Position numbers and translations under genes: made by a program. This document shows, piece after piece, positions 33,953 to 42,400 of a stretch of 64,000 bases of DNA (within the stretch, counting starts at the first letter, position 1; the number at the start of each line of letters is the position of its first letter). Source of the stretch: Actinophytocola sp035995025 (lineage in GTDB: Bacteria; Actinomycetota; Actinomycetes; Mycobacteriales; Pseudonocardiaceae); contig DASYKY010000062.1 in NCBI GenBank assembly GCA_035995025.1, forward strand, positions 89,339 to 153,338, read 5' to 3'. A model generated the notes under the pieces. The model saw only the letters and a list, made by a program, of their open reading frames with translations, was not told the DNA's origin and made no database searches.

Positions 33953-35425
33953 TCAGTTCAGTGAGTCGTGCATCGCGGGGCTCCCGTTGTTGCCCGGTCG
34001 CCCGCCGTCGCGGAGCTGTTCGGCCAGCAGGGTCACCTGCCGGTCGAGCTCCACGTCGAGCTTCGCTTCCTGGACACGGCGCTCGTGGTCGGCCACGGAT
34101 CGCGCCAGGTACGCCCGGTCGTCGTTCTGGCGCTGACGCTTGCGAAGGTCGTTGATCAGTGACCCTTCCATGGTGCGAACGCTCTGCCCGTACACCGACA
34201 TCGCGCTCTGCGAATGCTGCTCGACGAGCGTGTCGTAGTACGTCTGGCCGCTGAGGAACTTCACCAGAACCGGCAGGCAGTCGATCGCGATGAAGAAGAT
34301 CCGGATGAACCACTTCGCCGTCGCGAGGAAGGCACTGGACGAGGTCAGCTCGTCGAGCGCGGCGAATCGCTCCAGCAGGCCGATCGCGCCGTGGCTGTCC
34401 CGAAGTTCGGAAACCTTCCCCTGGATGGCACTCGTGCGGTCGCCTTCGTAGTTCTGCTGCGTCGAGTTGAGCGTCGCCTCGAGGTCCCGGATGTCGTCCC
34501 GGACGTCGTCGAGCTTCGCCTCCTGCCCGGCCACGGGATGGGACGCCCGGTAGCCGGCCGCCTCCTGCTCCCGCTGCCTGCACTCCGGCCCGCGGCCCGC
34601 CTTTCCGGTGGTCCCCGGCGCCTTGGTGCCCGCGCATTCGTTGCTCGCCAGGGTGTCGCGTCTCGCCTGTTCCCTGCCCCAGGCCTGCACCGTCGAGTCG
34701 AGCGCCTTCTCCGTCTGCCGCTTGGACGTCAGGTCGGCCCGCACAGCAGCGAACTTGGTGTCCAGACCCAGCTGGTGGGTCGCGCAGTCCGGGCCGCGCG
34801 CCGCCGCCCTTGCCGCCTCGTCCGCGTTCGGTTCCGGGTTGCACCGTGTCAGGGCACTCTCCAGCGCCTCGACCTGGTGCGCCCGCGCCTGGTGCACGTG
34901 CTCCTCGATGGCCGTCTCGAACACCCGCAGCACCAGCGGTTCGGCAATGACCACACCGAACGCGAACGCCAGCAGGAAGCGTGGCAGCAACAGCGCCAGC
35001 CGGCGGCCCCACCAGCCGCCGTTCGACGAGGACACCAGCCACCGGTCGAGGTTGGCGATGAAGACGCCCCAGATCAGCACGGGCACCAGCGTCAGCACGT
35101 GAAAGCCGCCCAGCACCTCGGCGAGGGCCATCGACATCGAGAACGCCGCGATGGTCGCGGTGCCGAGCACCACGCCGCCGAGCGCCGTGTACCGCGCACG
35201 TTCCGCCGGCACCCACGCGAGCAGCTTTTCGTCGACACCGGCCAGCCAGCGCAGTCCCCGGCCGAGCCGGTGCCGGCGGTCGTCCGGCAGGGGGTGGTCG
35301 TTCGGCAGCAGGCTCAGGCCCGGCTGGTCGAGGACGTCGGTGCGGTCCTCCTCCTGATGACCCGCCTTCTGCGGTCCCTCCGGCGCCGGTTCCTCGCGGT
35401 CACCGTTCGAGCTGGTCACGCCCAC
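33953..35425 (-). CDS. DUF4407 membrane protein
   Basis: A 490-residue protein, GTG 35425 overlapping the SPFH-like gene by 26 nt (GTG 35419 also possible). Charged disordered N terminus, then transmembrane helices at about 81-104, 109-126 and 144-166, the DUF4407 signature LDRWLVSS after the second, a long charged helical region (about 170-345) with four Cys that would face one compartment, and a fourth hydrophobic segment (FLATAKWFIRIFFIAIDCLPVL). The C-terminal helix (RKRQRQNDDRAYLARSVADHERR) may be a coiled coil. DUF4407 function is unknown. As the last gene of the island it is the candidate membrane effector. Confidence 0.8.
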   Translation of the reverse strand: MGVTSSNGDREEPAPEGPQKAGHQEEDRTDVLDQPGLSLLPNDHPLPDDRRHRLGRGLRWLAGVDEKLLAWVPAERARYTALGGVVLGTATIAAFSMSMALAEVLGGFHVLTLVPVLIWGVFIANLDRWLVSSSNGGWWGRRLALLLPRFLLAFAFGVVIAEPLVLRVFETAIEEHVHQARAHQVEALESALTRCNPEPNADEAARAAARGPDCATHQLGLDTKFAAVRADLTSKRQTEKALDSTVQAWGREQARRDTLASNECAGTKAPGTTGKAGRGPECRQREQEAAGYRASHPVAGQEAKLDDVRDDIRDLEATLNSTQQNYEGDRTSAIQGKVSELRDSHGAIGLLERFAALDELTSSSAFLATAKWFIRIFFIAIDCLPVLVKFLSGQTYYDTLVEQHSQSAMSVYGQSVRTMEGSLINDLRKRQRQNDDRAYLARSVADHERRVQEAKLDVELDRQVTLLAEQLRDGGRPGNNGSPAMHDSLN

Positions 35426-36332
35426 CGCCGTTCTCGAGCTCCGGCTGGTTCCCGTTCTGCCGGCCGACCAGCTGCTGAACCAAGGTGCCGACCAGGGCCT
35501 GGGTGTCCACGGCGACCGTGTGCCACTGCTCCTCGGGCATGGTCTTGAGCAGCTCGATCAGCTGTTTGCGCTGCTCGGCGACCATCGCGTACTCGCGGTT
35601 GACCGCGGCGTCGAGATCGAGCCGGTCGCGGGCGGCGCTCAGACCGGCGACCGCGGCGGGGCCGTCCTCGAAGTAGGGCCGCAACCGTGCCGCGTTGCGA
35701 TCCTCGCCCACGCCTTCCAGGACCTCCTGGTCCTGCTGCCAGCGCGTGTCCCGCATGACGCGCTCGTGCTTGGCCAGCGCATGCGGCGTGATGACCCGGA
35801 TGCCGGCCAGTTCGACCGACATCCCCTCGACGTGCGGCTGGCGCAGCCGGGTGTAGGCGTCGACCCGGGCCGACAGCTTGTCCCGGACGATGTTGATCTC
35901 CTCGACCGAGTGCTGGACCCCGAGCTGGGTGAGGCTGACGTCGCGGCTCAGGTAGTGCCGCAGCGGGCCGGCCATGTCGCGCAGACCGGCAGCCACGACC
36001 TGCTCGGGATCGCGAACCTCGCACCGGAAGTCGACGAGCAGCACGAAGTCGTCGGCCGCGCTCCGCGACGGCACCGGCAGCTCGACCGTGACCGTTCGCG
36101 GCCGAACGTCGACGATGCTCACCGATATCGCGTTGACCACGAGGTCTTCTCGCTTGGCGAAATGACGCCGCTCGCGGAAGGCGACGTAGCCGTCGCGCAC
36201 CTCGAACACCGGGATGGTGCCGGGAATGTGCCGCGGCAGGTCGCTCAGACTGCGGCTGCGGCCGAGCCAGCCGCACACGGCGGCGTCGAGCGGCCGTTCC
36301 TCGACGACGGGAAAGTTGGCGTTGTCGGACAT
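35400..36332 (-). CDS. SPFH/band 7-like protein
   Basis: A 310-residue soluble protein starting 5 nt after the NTPase stop. Residues about 35-190 follow the SPFH pattern: an early strand block (IPVFEVRDGYVAFRERR), TVTVELPVPSRSAADDFVLLVDFRCEVRDPEQVV and, after the arm, DKLSARVDAYTR, with a later helix rich in Arg/Glu/Ala that resembles the coiled-coil region of stomatin-like proteins. There is no N-terminal membrane helix, so membrane attachment may come through the DUF4407 partner. The C terminus is Gln/Asn-rich. Family link is a pattern match and should be tested by profile search. Confidence 0.6.
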   Translation of the reverse strand: MSDNANFPVVEERPLDAAVCGWLGRSRSLSDLPRHIPGTIPVFEVRDGYVAFRERRHFAKREDLVVNAISVSIVDVRPRTVTVELPVPSRSAADDFVLLVDFRCEVRDPEQVVAAGLRDMAGPLRHYLSRDVSLTQLGVQHSVEEINIVRDKLSARVDAYTRLRQPHVEGMSVELAGIRVITPHALAKHERVMRDTRWQQDQEVLEGVGEDRNAARLRPYFEDGPAAVAGLSAARDRLDLDAAVNREYAMVAEQRKQLIELLKTMPEEQWHTVAVDTQALVGTLVQQLVGRQNGNQPELENGGGRDQLER

Positions 36333-36337
36333 CCTGA

Positions 36338-38638
36338 TCAGCTCCGGACGGGTCGGGGGACCGCGGCGTTCAGCGCGGCGAGAAGGGTGGAGACGAGGTC
36401 CTGCGCAGGCCGTTCGGTCTCCCGCTTCGGCGTGGTCATCGCACGCAACAGCTCGGCCGTGCGCAACGGGCGATGGGGGTGCGGCATGGCGGTGTAGATC
36501 GCGCTGCCCAGCCGGGCGACCGCATCAATGGCCTCCGGTTCGTGCTCGAGCGCAACCAGGGTGCGGCGCAGCGCCTCGATGGCGGCCAGCCGGTGCGGAG
36601 CGCTGCACAGAGCTTCGGCCCACAGCGTGCCGAGGACCTCGGCATGCTCGGGCTGCTGACAAAGGATCTTGGCGGCCACCGGCTGCGGGACGTCCTGCTG
36701 TTCCGCCTCGAGCACCGCGAGCACGAGGGATCGCGCCGCGCCGGCGACCCGCCCGTTCCACCCGCGTTCGTACTGCTCCTGGTCGGGGTCGTCGTCCGCA
36801 TGGTCGTCCTCGTCGTCGTCGAGCAGGCCCTCGGTGACGTAGGAGTCGGCGGGGTCGTCCGATGCCGAGCCCCGCCGGGTCGCGCGAGTCAGCTCCTCCG
36901 CCACGATGGCCAGCATCTGGCCCGTCGCCGCCGGGCCGTCGTCAACCGCGACGCCGAGCAGCAGCCCGACCGCGGCACGCGCGACGACGCCGATCCGCTT
37001 CGCACGCAACGAGAGGAAGCACAGCCGGCGCATGGCCTCGTCCATGAAACGGACACCGAGCGGACCGCTCAGCGCGAGCGCCGACGTGACGCCTCGGAGC
37101 AGGCCGTTGTTCTCGCCCCACTCCAGTGCGGTGCGCAGCGCAACGGGTGCGAGGCGGTCGTCCTCGCTCATGAACCAGAGCACCATGGCCGCGGTCATGC
37201 GTTCGGGTGCGCTGCCGTTCGACCATGGCGCCAGGAACGTCGTCCGGACGTGCATGAAGTTGTGCCGGGCGAGGATCGCGAGTGCGGCGGCGAGGCCGCT
37301 CTGGATCTCCTCCCTGGGGTCGATACGGCACAGGTCGCACACCCAGGTGCGGACCGGGCTCCACAGCTGGTCGTCGTATCGCTCATGCAGCTCACCCAGT
37401 ACGAGCTCGCGGTACTCGGCGTGCCGGAACCGCACCCACCGCCCGGACAGCCAGCCGTCCTCGTCCGGATCTTCGTCGGGCCGGCCCTCGCCGCTCACCA
37501 CGACGAGCTCACCGGCCCGCGTCCGCTGTTCGAAGATCTCGTCCGCCCACGGCACGTGCGGAGCGGCTTCCCGAGCCTCCCGCGCCGCCTCGATCCGCAT
37601 CCGCAGCGTCCGCACCAGCGCGTCGTGTGTGGACTCCGGCTGGCTCCCGCTGATCGCGAGCGCGGCTATCGACACCAGCTCGCGGGTCTTGACCGGCCGA
37701 TCGAACCACGCGGCCACCTGCTTGCCGGGAACGTCCCGCATGGACTCCACGGCAGTGGACGGACTCGCCACCAGCCGTCGTGCCAGGATGCCGATCTCCT
37801 TCGGCCGATGCTCGTTCCGGACGAACTCCTCGGCCGTGGCGAGGACGTCCGGTGCGACGTCCGCATCGCGCAGGTGACCGTGCAGCACCTCCGCCGGGTC
37901 GGCGGGTTCGACGAGCAAGGCGTACGACGGCAGGTAGCGCGGGCCGAGCTTGCGCGAGGTCGTCGTCAGCACGAGGCAGGCCTGCTGTTTGCACACCCGG
38001 TCGCGGAGCTGGTCGGCATCGAACCGCCGCACCGCGACGTCGTCCGCCGAGCCCATGTGGTCCGCCACGAGGTAGCCCGTCCCCCCGGCGAACGTGAGCG
38101 CGGCGAGCTGTCCCAGGCTGCGTGCGGGCGACGCCGCGTGGAGCTGCGCCCGCTCCCCGCACACCACCCGGAGCAGGTGCAGCGCGAGTGCCTTCTTGCC
38201 GGCTCCCTCGGCTCCGACGAGGACGAGAATCCGGTGCTCTCGAAGCAGTTCGAGGGCGTCTGCGTACCCGGGCGGACGAACGAAGCCGTCGAGTGTCCTG
38301 CTCACCCGGTTCGGTTCCAGCACGCCCGTTCTGGTTGTCGAGACACCTCGTTCCTCGCCCGCGGCGCCGAAGGTCGCCCCCTCGGCGTTGACCTCGGCGT
38401 AGAAGGAGTTGTGGACGTGGAACGCGTGGCGGATGTTCTTCAGTTCCCCGGCGTCGAATTCGGCACCCTGTTTCCGGGGCTCCGCACGCGGTTCCTCCGC
38501 CGGCTTGGCGCGGGCCTCATCACGGGCACCGTCACGGGCCTCGTCACGGGCACCGTCACGGGCACCGTCACCGGCGTCGTCGGGCGTCGTCGGTTCCGGC
38601 GAGGCCGGTTCGGCCTCCTCGACCTCCCCCGCTGTCAC
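36338..38638 (-). CDS. P-loop NTPase with N-terminal signalling-like motif (STAND-like)
   Basis: A 766-residue protein, GTG 38638 overlapping the cyclase-fold gene by 4 nt (GTGA). Residues 20-45 are D[GE]AR repeats; residues 75-91 (VHNSFYAEVNAEGATFG) match a motif at the C terminus of the upstream protein. Then a P-loop: ILVLVGAEGAGKKALALHLL has Walker A at 142-149, with Lys149 where Ser/Thr is usual, followed by CLVLTTTSRKLGPRY. From about 420 on it is helical, probably a repeat or sensor region, with an acidic loop (DDDEDDHADDDPDQ). The order short motif, NTPase, helical sensor recalls NLR-like STAND proteins. Exact NTPase family is unresolved. Confidence 0.65.
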   Translation of the reverse strand: MTAGEVEEAEPASPEPTTPDDAGDGARDGARDEARDGARDEARAKPAEEPRAEPRKQGAEFDAGELKNIRHAFHVHNSFYAEVNAEGATFGAAGEERGVSTTRTGVLEPNRVSRTLDGFVRPPGYADALELLREHRILVLVGAEGAGKKALALHLLRVVCGERAQLHAASPARSLGQLAALTFAGGTGYLVADHMGSADDVAVRRFDADQLRDRVCKQQACLVLTTTSRKLGPRYLPSYALLVEPADPAEVLHGHLRDADVAPDVLATAEEFVRNEHRPKEIGILARRLVASPSTAVESMRDVPGKQVAAWFDRPVKTRELVSIAALAISGSQPESTHDALVRTLRMRIEAAREAREAAPHVPWADEIFEQRTRAGELVVVSGEGRPDEDPDEDGWLSGRWVRFRHAEYRELVLGELHERYDDQLWSPVRTWVCDLCRIDPREEIQSGLAAALAILARHNFMHVRTTFLAPWSNGSAPERMTAAMVLWFMSEDDRLAPVALRTALEWGENNGLLRGVTSALALSGPLGVRFMDEAMRRLCFLSLRAKRIGVVARAAVGLLLGVAVDDGPAATGQMLAIVAEELTRATRRGSASDDPADSYVTEGLLDDDEDDHADDDPDQEQYERGWNGRVAGAARSLVLAVLEAEQQDVPQPVAAKILCQQPEHAEVLGTLWAEALCSAPHRLAAIEALRRTLVALEHEPEAIDAVARLGSAIYTAMPHPHRPLRTAELLRAMTTPKRETERPAQDLVSTLLAALNAAVPRPVRS
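38366..38416 (-). other. Shared 17-residue motif, NTPase copy
   Basis: Codons 75-91 of the NTPase: V-H-N-S-F-x3-V-N-A-E-G-A-T-F-G. It lies in the disordered N terminus just before the P-loop domain. Ten of 17 positions are identical to the copy at 38659-38709. The mix of Val, Asn, Phe and Gly resembles short amyloid-forming adaptors used by bacterial NLR-like proteins. Confidence 0.6.
38511..38582 (-). repeat. 12-bp tandem repeats encoding DGAR/DEAR
   Basis: Six units of CGGGC(A/C)C(C/T)(A/G)TCA type code for repeated Asp-Gly/Glu-Ala-Arg near the NTPase N terminus. The units keep frame, so copy number can change without breaking the gene. The encoded segment is probably a flexible or helical linker before the shared motif. 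Confidence 0.75.
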
Positions 38639-39423
38639 CGGTCACCACCGAAGCTCATCCCGAAGACCGCGCCCGGCGCATCGACCCGGCCCTGGAAGGT
38701 GTTGTGCACGACGGGCGAGCCGTCTTCTGCCGCGCCGCCTGGACCACGAGACGGTGGCGCGGCACGGAACCGGGGCTCGGCGGGAGGTGACCCACCGGGG
38801 GCCGCCGCCGTGACCTCGCCGCCGAGCGGCAGGGTGTGCGCATCGTGGCCGGGCACCCAGAGCCACGCGTCCTCGGAGAACTCCTTGTGCGTGACCCTGA
38901 CCCGCCGGAAGTCGACCGGCCGCAGCGTCGTCCCCAACGTGGCGATCGTGTCGTCGAAAACGGGCGCGGAGACCAGCAGCGCGAGATCCGCGCCCGGCGC
39001 CGCCGCCAGTGCCGCGTGCAGGATCGCCGAGTCGACCAGGCGCGCGACAGCGATCGGGGCCGGCCCGGCATGGCCGATGCTTCCCTTCGACAGCCGGCCG
39101 AAGTGGATGGCGACTCGCAGCCGGAGCCGGGCGCTCGGGAGCAGCCGTCCGTTGTACCGGTCGAGCTCGGCGACGAGCTCACGGACGTAGTGGTCGACCA
39201 CCACGTCTTCTTGTTCCTCCGCGGGCAGCACCGCCAGTTCACCGTCACCCGTGCCCTGCCGGTGCCACGCATCGCGGTGCAGGGCCGCGGCCCGGGCCGC
39301 CGCGTCGCACACCGCGACGATCGCGCGCTGCAACTCCTGCTGGTCGATGTCGATGCGCGTGCTGTAACCCTTCGCGTCCACAGCGATACACAGCCGCCGT
39401 GTTGATCGTGCATCGGAAACCAC
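38635..39423 (-). CDS. Class III cyclase-fold protein with C-terminal signalling-like motif
   Basis: A 262-residue protein, GTG 39423 with AAAGG upstream. Residues 10-190 match the class III cyclase homology domain: CIAVDAKGYS (Asp16), RQGTGDGELAV (Asp60) and LRVAIHFGRLSKGSIGHAG with AVARLVDS. Both metal Asp positions are kept, but the Asn of the usual N-x3-R pair is Ile124 (Arg128 stays), so cyclase activity may be lost. After a Pro/Gly linker, residues 239-255 carry VHNTFQGRVDAPGAVFG, the partner of the NTPase motif. First gene of the island operon; a CRP/FNR-like regulator is encoded just upstream. Confidence 0.7.
   Translation of the reverse strand: MVSDARSTRRLCIAVDAKGYSTRIDIDQQELQRAIVAVCDAAARAAALHRDAWHRQGTGDGELAVLPAEEQEDVVVDHYVRELVAELDRYNGRLLPSARLRLRVAIHFGRLSKGSIGHAGPAPIAVARLVDSAILHAALAAAPGADLALLVSAPVFDDTIATLGTTLRPVDFRRVRVTHKEFSEDAWLWVPGHDAHTLPLGGEVTAAAPGGSPPAEPRFRAAPPSRGPGGAAEDGSPVVHNTFQGRVDAPGAVFGMSFGGDR
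38659..38709 (-). other. Shared 17-residue motif, cyclase-fold copy
   Basis: Codons 239-255 at the extreme C terminus: V-H-N-T-F-Q-G-R-V-D-A-P-G-A-V-F-G, followed by MSFGGDR. Effector proteins of NLR-like pairs usually carry the motif at the C terminus and the NTPase at the N terminus, as here. Gly-x-V spacing and the VHN start recall RHIM-like actinobacterial motifs. Confidence 0.6.
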
Positions 39424-39511
39424 TGCTTAGACCTTTCGGGTGATAGGACATGACGTTGCTGCAATAATTGGGCACGTTGAGTGACCGCAACCCGCCTGAG
39501 TGCGGGATTGG

Positions 39512-40186
39512 CTAGACCTCGGCGATCTGCTTAAGAAGGTCCAGGTCGACCACGTGGATGTCCCGGTAGCGCCGGACGAGCACACCCTCGTCCTGCAGCC
39601 GCCGCAGCTCCTTCTCCATCGTCCGCAATGCGGTCGCGGCCAAGGAGGCGATCTCCGACTGAGTCAGTTCGACGCCCAGTTCCCAATGCGTTCGACGAAA
39701 ACTCCCGTAAGCCCGGACGACCTCGTAGAGGATGCGCGCGACCCGGGCACGCGGATCCCGGGCCGTGAAGTCCAGCCGCCGTTGGTTCGCCCAGCGCAGC
39801 CGGCCGGCGATCATGCGTGTTATGCCCAACGCGATGTCGGGTTTTCGCCGGGACAATTCCCGAAGGTCCGGCGCCCGAATAACCCGGACAAGTATGTCCC
39901 CGCTGGCGGTGACATCCGCGGAACGTGGTGGCCCGTCCAGAGCGCCCATCTCGCCGACCAGGTCTCCGGCGAGCCGAATGCCGAGCAGGGCGGAGCGACC
40001 GTTGTGATCCCGCACCGCGACCTTGACCATGCCGCGCAGCATCAGGTAGGCGTGATCATCGTCGGAGCCCTGCGTGATGAGGCGCTTTCCGTCCCGATAC
40101 GGAACCTCGGTGCCGACCGTCAGGATCATCGACCGCTCGGCTTCGTTCAAGCCGCCCAACAGGGTCGACTCGGGCCATTCGCGCAT
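39512..40186 (-). CDS. CRP/FNR-family regulator (second, divergent from Crp)
   Basis: A 224-residue protein from ATG 40186. The cyclic-nucleotide-binding domain covers about 8-125 (GTEVPYRDGKRLITQGSDDD, LMLRGMVKVAVRD, IRLAGDLVGEMGALDGPPRSADV, the phosphate-cassette position with G-E and P-R-S-A). HTH about 150-215 (LTQSEIASLAATALRTMEKELRRL). It is only distantly like the Crp at 47418. The cassette keeps GE and RSA, so cyclic nucleotide binding is possible. It is 88 nt upstream of the cyclase-fold gene on the same strand and may regulate the island. Confidence 0.85.
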   Translation of the reverse strand: MREWPESTLLGGLNEAERSMILTVGTEVPYRDGKRLITQGSDDDHAYLMLRGMVKVAVRDHNGRSALLGIRLAGDLVGEMGALDGPPRSADVTASGDILVRVIRAPDLRELSRRKPDIALGITRMIAGRLRWANQRRLDFTARDPRARVARILYEVVRAYGSFRRTHWELGVELTQSEIASLAATALRTMEKELRRLQDEGVLVRRYRDIHVVDLDLLKQIAEV

Positions 40187-40363
40187 CGGATTTCCAGCTT
40201 CGCCTGCCAATATCTACCACGCCACCGGCAGGGTATCTCCAAACATGCCCTAATACTGATGACAAATCCTGGCCATCGTGCTGAAATTCATGCGCCTGAA
40301 TTCGCGCGAAACTCTGGCATGGCGCATATCCCGACGCGCCGCGTGAGGAGTGACCGAGACGAC

Positions 40364-40402
40364 GGCGGCCCGGCCACTCTCAGATCGAGTGGCCGGGCCG
40401 CC
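40364..40402 (-). terminator. Perfect hairpin terminator
   Basis: GGCGGCCCGGCCACT and AGTGGCCGGGCCGCC form a 15-bp stem, loop of 9 nt, just past the stop (40411) of the minus-strand membrane protein gene. No U-tract. The remaining 150 bp to the CRP/FNR start (40211-40363) show nothing I can assign. Confidence 0.8.
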
Positions 40403-40410
40403 GGTCGTGG

Positions 40411-40968
40411 TCAGCGCAGTCGCTGGGTGACGTCTTCGCCGGAGCCGGGACCGAAGTCCTGGTTGCTCTCCGCCGGCGGTGGGACCGGGTTGCCCCGGGG
40501 CTGCGGCGGACGGGGCGGGAAAGGCTGCTGCGGGCGGTACTGCTGCGGCGAGTACTGCTGTTGCGGCTGGACCTGCTGCGGCGCCGGGTAGGGCTGTTGC
40601 GCCGGGTGGGGCGGCGCCTGCGCGGACTGTTGCTGGAAGTACAGGTCGGCGGTCGTCGGACCCTGCTTCTTCGCGCGGCGGCGGTGTGCGGCGATGCCCC
40701 AGATCGCCAGGAGGGTCAGGGCGAGGCCGCCGCCCAGCATGGCCCAGCGGCCCCAGGTGACGAACGTGTGGTGCGCGGCCTCGGTGCCCTTCTTCACCTC
40801 GTCGTAGGACTCCTCCGACGTGACCTCACCGGTGCGGCTGGTGTACTGGCAGGTGTCGCCCGGCAGCATCAGCTCGCCGTCGCAACGGATGGCGGTGTCG
40901 CTCGCGGCACCGGTGCTGAACGTCAACAGTGCGAGCCCGGCGATCAGGCACACGATCCATTTCTTCAT
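40411..40968 (-). CDS. Secreted/anchored membrane protein with Pro/Gln-rich tail
   Basis: A 185-residue protein from ATG 40968 (GGGGGAG upstream). Signal peptide (MKKWIVCLIAGLALLTFSTG), an extracytoplasmic segment with two Cys (IRCDGELMLPGDTCQYTSRTG) likely forming a disulfide, then a transmembrane helix (WAMLGGGLALTLLAIWGIA) followed by HRRRAKK and a cytoplasmic tail dominated by P, Q and Y (PYPAPQQVQPQQQYSPQQY). The topology implies outside N-terminal domain and inside tail. No characterised family known to me; similar short proteins are common in Pseudonocardiaceae. Confidence 0.7.
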   Translation of the reverse strand: MKKWIVCLIAGLALLTFSTGAASDTAIRCDGELMLPGDTCQYTSRTGEVTSEESYDEVKKGTEAAHHTFVTWGRWAMLGGGLALTLLAIWGIAAHRRRAKKQGPTTADLYFQQQSAQAPPHPAQQPYPAPQQVQPQQQYSPQQYRPQQPFPPRPPQPRGNPVPPPAESNQDFGPGSGEDVTQRLR

Positions 40969-41042
40969 GTCTTGCTCCCCCAGAGCAGAGTGACAGGTCG
41001 CGCCATGGTGCCACACGTTGCGACCGGTAGTTCAATGAGCGG

Positions 41043-41768
41043 GTGACTGAGCTCAGCGCCGACGAGCACGCGGGCGAGGAACACCATCACGGGAACCTCG
41101 GCGAGCGGCTGAACTGGCTGCGCGCCGGCGTACTGGGCGCGAACGACGGGATCGTGTCGGTCGCCGGGCTCGTGGTCGGGGTGGCGGGTGCGACGGCGAA
41201 CCGGACGGCGATCGTGGTGGCCGGGGTGGCGAGCCTGGTGGCCGGCGCCCTGTCGATGGCCGGCGGCGAGTACGTCTCGGTCAGCACACAGCTCGACACC
41301 GAGCAGGCGGCGCTGCGGCTCGAGCGCTACGAGCTCGAGACCATGCCCGAGGCGGAGGAACGCGAGCTCGCCGGGATCTACGAGGACAAGGGCCTGCCCC
41401 CCGACCTCGCCGCCGAGGTGGCCCGCGCGCTGACGGCGAACGACGCGCTCGAGGCGCACGCCGAGGCCGAGCTCGGCATCGACCCGGACGAGCTGACCAG
41501 CCCGTGGCACGCCGCGTGGGCGTCGCTGGTCGCGTTCACCTGCGGCGGGTTGCTGCCGCTCGTGGCCATCTCGCTGCCGCCGGTCGCGTGGCGGGTATGG
41601 ACGTGCGCGGCCGCGGTCCTCGTCGGGCTCGTGGTCACCGGGTGGCTTTCCGCGCGGCTGGGCGGCGCGGTGGTGCGCCGGGCGATCGTGCGCAACGTCG
41701 GCGTCGGCGCGCTGACCATGGTGGTGACCTACGTCGTCGGCGTGTTGTTCGGGGTCGGTACGGGATGA
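41043..41768 (+). CDS. VIT family (VIT1/CCC1) transporter
   Basis: A 241-residue integral membrane protein beginning at GTG 41043. It has the family pattern: LRAGVLGANDGIVSVAGLVVGVAGA, VAGALSMAGGEYVSVSTQLDTE, a long hydrophilic loop with acidic residues (about 85-155), then two or three C-terminal helices (LVAFTCGGLLPLVAISL, MVVTYVVGVLFGVG). Members move Fe2+ or Mn2+ across membranes. No metal-responsive site is visible upstream. Next to the phage-holin-like gene but in its own frame 42 nt away. Confidence 0.9.
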   Translation: MTELSADEHAGEEHHHGNLGERLNWLRAGVLGANDGIVSVAGLVVGVAGATANRTAIVVAGVASLVAGALSMAGGEYVSVSTQLDTEQAALRLERYELETMPEAEERELAGIYEDKGLPPDLAAEVARALTANDALEAHAEAELGIDPDELTSPWHAAWASLVAFTCGGLLPLVAISLPPVAWRVWTCAAAVLVGLVVTGWLSARLGGAVVRRAIVRNVGVGALTMVVTYVVGVLFGVGTG

Positions 41769-41809
41769 CCCGCGTGCCCGGCCAGCCTCTTTGATCGGCA
41801 CATGGCACG

Positions 41810-42349
41810 ATGGCGCACGTGACCAGTGCGCACGACAACAGCGGCAACGGGACGGGGCTGCCGCGCGTCCCGTCGATCCCGTTGTCCGACGAGACGAGCG
41901 GCGCGGCGAACGGGCAGTCGATCGGCAGCTTGGTCAAGGACGCGACCCAGCAGCTGTCGACCCTGATCCGGGCCGAGATCGAGCTGGCGCGGTCGGAGGT
42001 CGCCAAGGAGGTCAAGAAGGGCCTCACCGGCAGCCTGTTCTTCATCATCGCGCTCGCGGTCCTGCTGCCGCTCCTCCCGTTCGGCCTGATCGCGCTCGCA
42101 CTGGGCTTCAACGACATGTTCGACTGGGAGACCCATCCCTGGCTCGGCTTCCTGTGCGTGTTCTTCGTGATCATCGTGCTGGCGGCCCTGTTCGCGTTCA
42201 TGGGCTACCGCAAGGTGCGCTCGGTACGCGCGCCCCAGCGGACCATCGAGACGACGAAGGACACCGTCGCCGCGCTGACACACCGCGGCGAGGACGGCCA
42301 GGAGACCGCCCCCGTGCCGGCGGCGGGCGACGCCGTGCGCCGCTCCTGA
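41810..42349 (+). CDS. Phage_holin_3_6-type membrane protein (Rv3669-like)
   Basis: A 179-residue protein with a polar N terminus, an amphipathic helix (LSTLIRAEIELARSEVAKEV) and two close transmembrane helices (GSLFFIIALAVLLPLLPFGLIALALG; WLGFLCVFFVIIVLAALFAFMGY), then a polar C terminus. This is the actinobacterial holin-superfamily-like profile found as a chromosomal gene before ephE and marP. It is not phage-derived here; the order matches mycobacteria. Function unknown, possibly envelope-related. Confidence 0.8.
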   Translation: MAHVTSAHDNSGNGTGLPRVPSIPLSDETSGAANGQSIGSLVKDATQQLSTLIRAEIELARSEVAKEVKKGLTGSLFFIIALAVLLPLLPFGLIALALGFNDMFDWETHPWLGFLCVFFVIIVLAALFAFMGYRKVRSVRAPQRTIETTKDTVAALTHRGEDGQETAPVPAAGDAVRRS

Positions 42350-42400
42350 TCGGACACCGCCCTGAGCACCGCCGCGCCTGTACGTCCCGACCCGTCGACC

